Shown one piece after another: positions 12,701 to 22,400 of a stretch of 64,000 bases of DNA (position 1 is the first letter of the stretch; each line of letters begins with the position of its first letter). The DNA lies in the NCBI RefSeq assembly GCF_947179515.1, contig NC_067483.1, forward strand, positions 90,800,835 through 90,864,834, written 5' to 3'. The notes below the pieces were generated by a model. It was given only the letters and a program-made list of their open reading frames with translations. It did not search any database and had not been told where the DNA came from. This DNA is from Apodemus sylvaticus (lineage: Eukaryota; Chordata; Mammalia; Rodentia; Muridae). A program made the translations under genes and the position numbers.

Positions 12701-15700
12701 TGATGAGTGTATGTCTCAGTCTAAAACCTGTCCACAGCCAGTATTCATGTTTGAAGTCTTGCCTTGAGGATAAGTTCTACTGAGTCTAGATCTGTAATAT
12801 GTTAAAATATGTGATGCAATTTTGTCATATGAGAGGCATCAGAAGGATAACTTTCCTGCCACAAACCTTTGCAGTCCTATGCCATTGAGGGGCAGTTTTA
12901 TTCAAGACATAATAAGACATGCCTGCTATTTGTTGACATGCTTGTTGTCTTGTTTTCCTTGAGTTTGGATAAGATCCATTTAGGAGTTCTTGATTACCGT
13001 GGATCCTAGGAGAGTCTAAACCACCGTGGGCAGGAAGTACACAGTTACTAAGAAAAGGAAGACAGAGAATGCAAGTTAATATGTGGCTGCAGACTTTCCT
13101 CACAGAACTCAGCACACATTTAAGAAGTTGGATAACAACCAACAGTCATTAGAATATGCTGGGCCATTGTCACCGGTGCCCTCTGGAAGTTACAGGCTGA
13201 GTGCACTGAGCACGGCGACATAAGAGACTGTTGTGTTGTCCATTTCATACTGTGAGTCCACCTATGTGTAATTTGCAGCTCATTAAGGGGACCTATATGG
13301 GGGGAAGTAAAACACTGAGTTATATATGTATTTACACAGCAGTAGCACAGAGCTTCTCCCTCTATCTTATATGCCCAAAGGGAGCTGTGGGAGACAAGCA
13401 ACCACAGCCAGGACACAGGACCATGTTGTCTAGAGACTTTTCCTGAAGATAACACTACTTTGTCTATATCTGTAATATATGGAGAGATATAGTAAGTTTT
13501 ATCATAAAAGGAATATGATAAGTATAACCATGCTAACACAAACCATATCAGTTTGGTGATATCGAGGAGAAAACTTAAGGTAGCATAAGATATGTTCCTG
13601 TGCCTCTGATTCTTATCTTTAATTAAAGCAGTACACAGAGGAGGCGCCCCACGACTCACCCAGGACCTTGGACATAGCAGAAAAGGGTTAGGGGCTAATT
13701 TTCCTCAGATCTCTGCAAATAAGTACATAGTGGCTCTGGAAAGATAGTCTGGAAATTTGAAAATATATTTAATGTGTTTGGCAAAACTGACTGAAAATTG
13801 TATGCTCTCTGAGATACAATGTTTGGTTTCATGGAAAAATTCATGTTTCTTTGTCTTTTTATTATAGTCCTGAAGAATATTCTTACATATAATAAAGAAT
13901 TCCCATTTGATGTTCAGCCTATCCCATTAAGGTATTCATATTTATCTTCCTCCCTTACTGTCTTCTTTATACCTGCTTCTCAGATACATCTGTTGTTGCT
14001 TTATGCACTTTGGTATCATTGATAATGATTGATATCAACATTGGTAACAATATATCAACCTCATTTCTTTTTCTTTTTTTAAGATTTATTTATTTCATGT
14101 ATGTGAGTACACTATAGCTGTCTTCAGACACACCAGAAAAGGGCATCAGATCCCATTACAGATGGTTGTGAGCCACCATGTGGTTGCTGGGAATTGAACT
14201 CAGGACCTCTGGAAGAGAAGTCAGTGCTCTTAACCGCTGAGCCATCTCCCCAGCCCATATGCCAACCTCTTAAAATACTTAACATCCTGTGGAACTGCTT
14301 TGAGGCTTTGTTGGTGTACTAAGTATTATAGCTCATTGTTTGAGGGTTTTTTTTTCTTCTTTCTGTTTCATGTAGACGGATTTTAGCACCTGGTGAAGAA
14401 GAGAATTTGGAATTTGAAGACGATGAAGAAGGTGGTGCTGGAGCAGGACCTCCTGGTTCTCCCTCTGCTAGAGTTCCTGGTGGGCATCCTAACACAGCAC
14501 ACACACACTGCTTATCCTGCAGGACATGTCAACTTAGGTTGGCATTTTCTAGTGGAGAGGAAAACTTCTCCCTTGACAACCGTAGGCAAAGTCTCATTGG
14601 TAGGCCACCGTCAGTGGTTTCTTAGGCACACAGTGTGAAAGGATCATTGCCGTAGTGGTCCTCAGAACACACCTTGGGAGATTCGCCAGTATCCACAGCT
14701 CACAAGCAGACTGCTCACATGAACATTGAGGTGTTAAAGAAGGAACGGGCAGATTTCCTCATCAAATCCAAGATGCCAATGCCAGCTACAGATCAGTCTT
14801 GCAAATCAGTTTTGCCTTGGTCCCACAGTATCAGCCTGTGTCTGTGGTACATAATCAGTCTTTAACCAAATTGTAGTTGGTGTACCTTTACCTACAAGGA
14901 ATAAAGAATACATACTGAGCCTTTTTAATTTTGGACAAGCTTGGATGAAGATCTTCCTTTCCTGTGAATATAAATAACTTTAGGGAAATTCACATGGTAG
15001 CTGTTATGACTGGTGATCCATTTCAGATACAAGACATTGGTCTGTTTTGCTTCTGAAGACAGACACTTCTTTCTTTTTTTAATTTTTAAAATTTCATGTA
15101 TTTTGCTTGCAAGTATGTATGTGCACCACATGCATGACTGGTGTCTGCAGTGCAGCAGCCAGTATCACTGTTGAGTTACACACAGTTTTATATAGACTTT
15201 TAAAAAGCACCAACTGTGAAAAGAAGGATTAGAAATTCAGCAATCTTAGCATGAAATTCTCATAGAAGACACTGTTAGAGACCAGTCGTCTAAGCAGCCT
15301 GTCTGTGGTTGGTGGTGTGAGACAGCAACAGTGCTCGCTGTCTTCTGGGAGAGTCATTAGAGACCTGGTGGGGCAGAAAGACCACGGGTGCCCTAACACG
15401 TGTGCACTGCCTTTCATGCTCTGGCGCCGCCAACAGAGGTGTGTCCACATTGTGAAACGCAGCAAGCTACATTAAAATTTAGGCATTTTAAACGTGTGTG
15501 TTATGTCTCGTACAGGATTGTTTTAAAGGAAAAACTTTTTTGTTTTTTGTTTTTGTTTTTTTCAAGACAGGGTTTCTCTGTTTAGCCCTGGCTGTCCTGG
15601 AACTCACTCTGTAGACCAGGCTGGCCTCAAACTCAGAAATCTGCCTGCCTCTGCCTCCCAAGTGCTGGGATTAAAGGCTTGTGCCACTACTGCTTGGCTA

Positions 15701-16418
15701 AGGAGAAAACTCTCTTAAGCTGTTTTTTTCTAACATATTAGAGATCTCTTACAACTTAATAAGGAAAGGACATTTCAACAGCTTCTTCAGAAAGGAGAAA
15801 ATCTAAATGCATGATTTAATACAAAAAGGTGTGCTGTCCTGTTGACCTTCCGAGGCCAGACGAGCTGCAGGCAGATCAGTGCCTCTGCACACCTAAATTA
15901 AGTTGAGTAAAGCATCAGAGAAAACCAAAGCCTGGGGACTACAACAGCACTCACTTGCGAGTGCAGCCATGAGCAGCTTTCTGCTAAGGTGCTAAGTTTC
16001 AAACTCAGGCCTCTGGGAAAGCACACACAGCAAGCCATGTTCCCAATCCACTCAAGTGTGTTGGTGAATGGAAACGATTCCAACATTCAATGTTCTTGCG
16101 GTTCTATGTTGCCATTCCCTCTAATTCTAACTTCTAAGAATAAATCATACAGAATGAGGACGAGAGAGCAAATCAGGCTTTAATAATCTACCTAGTAATT
16201 GAATCTAGGATTTCTAAACTATAAATGAGTAGTAACTGAAAGATTTCCTGGTCTCTGCTCTCAACCAGTCTCCCCTCTGGTTTTGTTGTGTTTTTTGAGA
16301 CGGGGTTTCCCCGTGTAGCTCTGGCTAGCCTAGAACTTCATCTGTAAACAAGACTGGCCTCAAGCGTGCCTGTCTCTGCCTCTAGAGTGCTGGGATTAAA
16401 GGTGTGAGCCACTCATGG

Positions 16419-16465
<47 letters not shown>

Positions 16466-19400
16466 GCCTACATGTATGTGCACCATGTTCATGCAGTGCC
16501 CTCAAGGGCCAGAAGAGGGCATCAGATGCCTTTAGACTGGAGTTACAGAAGTTGTGAGCTGCCATGTGGGTACTGGAACTTGAGTCTAAGTCCTCTGAAA
16601 GAGCATGCAGTTATTTGAGCCATCTTTTCAGCCTCACATACTTCTCAAGCTTCAGAAAAACAGGATTTTCCTGGTTTTTTTCCCTTATAAGTTCATATTA
16701 AATGTAATGTGCACTGAATATATGTTTTATGTGGATGTACTTTCTTACTGATTTTGTGCTAGCTTAGAATTAGGCTTCCTTGGTAACATGAACATTTTAT
16801 TGAGCTTGCGGTAATGATTCTGCTTTTACGGTGTTTGTGGAGTATGGAGTGCAGATTTATCTTCATATAATTAGGTACTTATTCACAGAGAATAATACCA
16901 AGCCAGGAGTTGTGGCACTTGCCTGTAATGTCCATATTCAGGAACCTAAGAACATCCTGAAACCAAAAAAGAATAATACAGTGTTTGATTGCGAGAAAGC
17001 AAAATGTTAATGCCTGCTTGGTTGCTAAGCTGAAAATATTTTTGATGCAATTTTTTTTGATGGCCTACTTGTTACTGTGGTTCCTCTGTTGCCAGGTACT
17101 TTATTGCCACGGTTGCCATCAGAACCAGGGATGACGTTACTTACCATCAGGATTGAGAAAATTGGTCTGAAAGACGCAGGCCAGTGCATCGATCCGTACA
17201 TCACAGTCAGCGTGAAAGGTCAGAGCCCTGTGTGTGGATGTCCTTGTGCCAGACACCATGCTGTGTTCCACTTGGAGCAGTTGTTCGTAGAGCCATGGCT
17301 ACTCTGTCTGTAGCAACTTTAATTCATTTTATGATAGGAATTCCCTGGAATTGATCTTTAGTCCTTCCGTGAATGCTCTGATAATTTAATAAATATATTT
17401 TTAAGTGTATAGATTAGACTCACTTTTGCTTTTGAGCCTGTCTTTGTTTCTTGTTATACTTAATACTCCAGACCCATCTAGGGAGCTAGCTAGCCATACA
17501 CAGTCCTTTTAGCAGTAGGGACAGTTTCCAGAACACAGAATTAAGAAAATCTTCCTTTTCCACAGGTATGTAGGTTGCATAGCCCTTTGGTTCCCATAGC
17601 AGGTTTCTGTAAAGTGAGTGCTGCAGTGGAGAGTGAAAATAGAGATCCCAGAAGAGGGTCTGTTCATAGCATCCAGTCCCTGAGAGCCACTACGAGACAT
17701 CAGAGTATCTTATCAGAGTTAGAAACTGTGATTAAACTGGCCATTACCCCTGAATCGTTAACAGGGATACCACATGGCAGAATTCTTTGTTGTTGCTATA
17801 CATATTATTCAGTACTTTGTTTTCAAAGCACTTAGTCTTTAAAAATAATTAGTAGGTGTCAGCCATTGTGGAGCATACCTTGATCCTAGTTTCTAGGCAG
17901 CTAAGGCAGAATTACTTGAGCCCAACTTTAGAGAATGCATAAAGAGATTCTGTTTCGAAAAAAATTACTAAGAACATTATTATTGATTCTTAATAGTCAA
18001 GTCATCCAAGAAGCGACTGTACAGCTAATACATGTGGTTAGCGAGATGCTGCAGTTAAAGCAACCAGACAACCAGATGAGAGCTGAGATTAAACAGGCAG
18101 CTTAGCCGGACAGTGGTTGTGCATGCCTTTAATCCCAGAACTTGGGAGGCAGATGCAAGAGGATTACTGAGTTTGAGGCCAACCTGATCTACAGAGTGAG
18201 TTCCAAGACAGCCAGGGCTACACAGAGAAACCATGTCTTGGGGAAAAACAAAACAAACAAACAAAAAAAAGTGGAAACAGCTTGTATCACTTGTAGAAAT
18301 AAGCTCAGGCCCATTGGTTCATTAGTAACAAAAGAAATTTAGCCACAGGGAAAATTTGAGTAAGCAGAGACATGATTTAAAGAACTGATAGTAATACTTT
18401 CAAGTCAGTGGTTCTCAATCTTTCTAACGCTGTGACCATTTAATGCAGTTCCTTGTGGTATGCTGACCCCCAACTGTAGATTTTATTTGTTGCTACTCAT
18501 AACTGTAATTTTGATACTGTTATGAATATCATAACGTAAATATCTGATATGTAGGATATCAAAGAAGCCACGACCCACACGTTGAGAACTGCTGCTTTAA
18601 GATAGAACTAACTATCAAGTGTGAAAAAGTAATTGTACTCTACACATTGTTTGGTAGATCAGTTGTAGAATGATATAACTCCTTCAAGAAGGTATTTTTG
18701 AGTTAAATATGAAATATTGAATGATATATAGTGAATGTTGTTATCTTTGCATATATGTTGAACTGACACATGATTTTGTGTAAATATCTTTAAGAACTGA
18801 AATAATCAGACAGACCTACCAAATTAATACCTTTGTTGAATAATAAATATATTAAGCCTGATGCCGGATTTGAGTAAGTGGGGTTCCTGGATCCGGGAAA
18901 GTAAAGCCGTATTGAGTACCTTAGTACACCACCTAGCTGTGCTCAAGCAGGTTATGTTTAGGAAACAGAACTAGAATGTAGGGACGCTGTGTAAATTTCT
19001 TCACTGATGAGACAGGTTTTTCGTGTGTTTGTTTTTTGGTTTTTGGTTTTGTTTTTTTCTTGTTTGGTTTTATTTTATTTCATCTTGTTTTTGGCAGTTC
19101 TCATTCGCATCTGACTTGAATATAGCTGAGGAATTCTGACTTAATTCTAGATTTAAGGCCTTTCCAGCCAGGCCCTTGATCATGGTTGCAAACTAGCAGC
19201 TGAGGGCCAGCCACATTGTAGCAAAGTATATAAGGTCCAGATTTTTCCTGCACATATGTGCCCCCAGGAAACAAAGTTCTTTCCCCTCTTAAAGATCAAA
19301 TTTGATCTCCTGCAAACTTTCCCAATCCTGTGGTCTCCATGCTCTTAGTTCAGCTCGCTCCGCACACCATAGACAGCAGCGGTTCCCAGGCAAATCTCGG

Positions 19401-22400
19401 AGTTCTAGGACAGCCAGGGCTACACAGAGAAACGCAGTCTCAAAAAACACAACAAAAGCAAAAAGGAGGTGAGGGTTGAGAGCAGAGACCAGGAAAATTA
19501 ATTTATAGTTTAGCATTCATAGATGCAATTATTAGGTAGGACCCCAGAATCTCTCCGCTATCCACCTCTGCAGGATATGTGGCCTTTGGTAGTCTGTACA
19601 TCTGACTGTCCCTAAGTGGAAACTTGTTTCTCTCTAGATTTGAATGGCATAGATTTAACTCCAGTACAAGATACTCCTGTGGCTTCAAGAAAAGAAGATA
19701 CTTATGTTCATTTTAATGTGGACATTGAGCTCCAGAAACATGTTGAAAAGTTAACCAAAGGTTTGTGACCATAATCTTTGTCTTCCTATGGACAGCACTT
19801 GTTTGCGTAGGTACACAGTGGTTTTGTCATAGTCCACATCTGGTGGAAGTCAGTGTCACCTGGTTAGTTGAAGAAATCCAAACAGTAATGTTTTTTAAAT
19901 GTTGAAAATGGGGGTTGTGCGTATAATAGCACTAGAATATAAGTTCTTTACTATTAAAATGTTAGGCCTGGGAGATGGCTCAGTGAGAGGACCTAAGCTA
20001 ATCCACTACATCCATGTAAAAGCCAGGCGTGACAGCCTGCCAGTGCTGGGAGATGACACATGAGTGGATTCCTGAGGTTTGCTCACCAGGCAGCCTCGCT
20101 CCAGGCTTAGAGAGAAACCCTGTCTCCAGAAGCAGGATGGAGGAAGAGATACTGATGTTAACCTCTTGCTCCTGCTTGTGCACATACGTGGACATGCATG
20201 ACAGCTTTTCTCATTCTGATGACTGGATAAAGATGGAACTCCTGAGGATGCTCTCTATCCCTTTCCCTCCACTTACACTGAATAGAAAATGCAGAACAAG
20301 CAGCTCATTGGAGGGAAGATGGAAAAGAGCCACCTTTTAGCACAGATCCTTACAGTAAATATTAGCAGTTGCCATTTGCCCAGTGACGTCAGTGATCTCT
20401 GTAGAGAACCCGAGCTCAGTTGCGGTTCTGAGATACCAAGCTCCATTGGAAGTGTGTGTGAAGTGAATGCTTTTTAGAAAGTATTCCCGCAACCTCTGGA
20501 GTGGCAATGCTGTACTTGTCAAAGCCGGAGCTGTGGCAGCGGCAGCCTGGACTCAAAGATGAGCATGGCGCAGCCCATCAAGTGGCTTTTAAAGTCCTTC
20601 AGGTTAATGAGACTCCAGGGCTTGAAATGCCCTCAGAAGTGTATGTGTCAGTGTTGTGGGTTAATAAGGGAGAGACTACAATGCCAAGTGTGAGTGTGCC
20701 TTGACACTCTAGCTTTCTCCCTGTTACTTTGAGATACATTTCTGACACGAAGGGAAGACAGTAGTGGTCCTCACTGTGCTCTCGATCCTGATGCTGATGA
20801 ATCATTGGACCATATCGGGCTTCCCTGCTCCTCTTCTCCAGTTTTGAACTTAATCTTTAGTCACTGTAGTTCTAACTAATGAACTTTCCTGTTTATAAGC
20901 CATCTCAGGACATCCTAATTTTACATTTCTCTTAACAATTGTGTAGAGTACAGAGGTCTGCATACCAAGACATCTTATCTTGTTTTCTTACAGTGAACAT
21001 GAGTAAGTAGTAAACCTGATTGGACTCAGGTTTGCAAGCCGTGTTTTCAAGACCTGATAGCCCCAGAGTCTCTCTGATAATTAGAGGTGTCTGCTATTGG
21101 TGTAGGAATGAGAAGAGATACTACAGCTCTGTGGATCTATATAGGGTCCTGTGCTTAGGGAAGTTGGTCCCCAGTAACCTGACTATTGTCTTACTTTTGT
21201 GTAAAGGCAAGTTCATGGCCAGTGTACCCATTTCTCCCTCCCTCCCTTTCCTTCCAGTGTATTCTGAGTGACAGGGCTTTTTTGCTTGATTAGTGAGTTA
21301 TGATTGCACCTACGTACCAGAACAGTTTACACATTTTAGAACATTGTTAAACATCAGTTAGAAGCTGTATTGTCACTAATGTACATGGCTGTTACAGTTT
21401 TTAAAGATAGAATCCAGCACCACCCTGGTCAAAGTAGAATTAAGTAGTGAGACATCAACTTGCATTATTTTCCATGGCATTTTTAGAAATCAGTTGTCTA
21501 CACTGATGATGTAACGTTTTTCCCTTCATGACAGAGAACTGAACTGCCTGTCTTTGTAGCTGTATAATGATGTAACTTCCTTAGACTTGACTCAGTCAGT
21601 GCTTGATGAGTGTTGCCTTATTCCTTCCTTCCACAGCACATCTTGACATATGTGTCAGCAGTTGCAGGGGGTAAAATACACATTTAGGACTCTAAAGTCG
21701 GCGTTAGGCAACTGTTACCAGCGTCTGACTCATGTTATTTAGATGTCAGGGTCTGTTTTAGAAGGAAGCAAAACTGGTCAAGCTTGAATGTTTTCAAAGG
21801 AACCTTCACTGCCAGCCTGCCTTGCCCAGTACACGTGCACTTTAATTCATCTCTATAGACTGCTCCTTTTCTGGGATTTTTTGTTTTGTTTTGTTTGACA
21901 TTTTTTCTGTGTATGATTATCTTAGTTTGGGTTTCTGTTAATGCAGGGAAAGACCATGACAAAAAAAGCAAGCTGGGAGGAAAGGATTTATTTGACTTAT
22001 GCTTCCATATTGTTGCTCAGCACTAAGTCTAGGCAGGAACTCACAGGGCAGGAACCTGAGGCAGGAGCTGATGCAGAGGCCATGGAGGGGCGCTGCTTGC
22101 TGGCTTGCTCCTCATGGCCTGCTCAGCCTGCTTTCTTATAGAAACCAGGACCACCCACAATGGGCCAGGTCCTCCCGATCAATAACTAATTTTTAAAAAT
22201 GCCCTATAGGCTTGCTTGCCTTAAAGCCCAAGCATTTCCTTTTGGAGGTCCCCTTCTCAGATGACTTTGTCAAGCTAGCACAAAACTATCTAGCACAGTG
22301 GTGTACATGAGTTTGTGTATGTGTGAGTTCACATGTATATGCAGGTACACCTATACTTGTATGCACATGTACTTGGAGGCCCAAGGCTGGCAATTCTTCA

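Larger units (their letters stand above)
7379..13867 (+). other. Aida: Long Aida intron
   Basis: 6.5-kb intron. It contains a C18 run (7811-7828), a weak L1-like stretch (8680-8995), and SINEs at 9855-9968, 10035-10278, 10569-10733, 11215-11370, 11400-11588, 11636-11775 and 12236-12390. I recognise nothing in 7834-8680, 9000-9850, 10740-11210 or 12390-13860, although 12,825-13,659 has long minus-strand open frames (see findings). Confidence 0.65.
14480..17095 (+). other. Aida: Aida intron before the C2 exons
   Basis: It holds a B3 fragment (15072-15160), a B1 (15538-15701), a B1 (16280-16420), a T45 run and a B3 (16465-16637). 14480-15070 is unique; its first part keeps the Aida frame open to 14625 and an AATAAA lies at 14900-14905. 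15702-16280 and 16640-17090 show nothing recognised. Confidence 0.6.
17219..19637 (+). other. Aida: Aida intron inside the C2 domain (first)
   Basis: It contains an old B1-like element (17853-17970), a B1 (18103-18272), a hAT-type MITE (18406-18594) and a B1 fragment (19393-19462). 17220-17850 and 18600-19390 are unique; nothing recognised. Confidence 0.6.
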
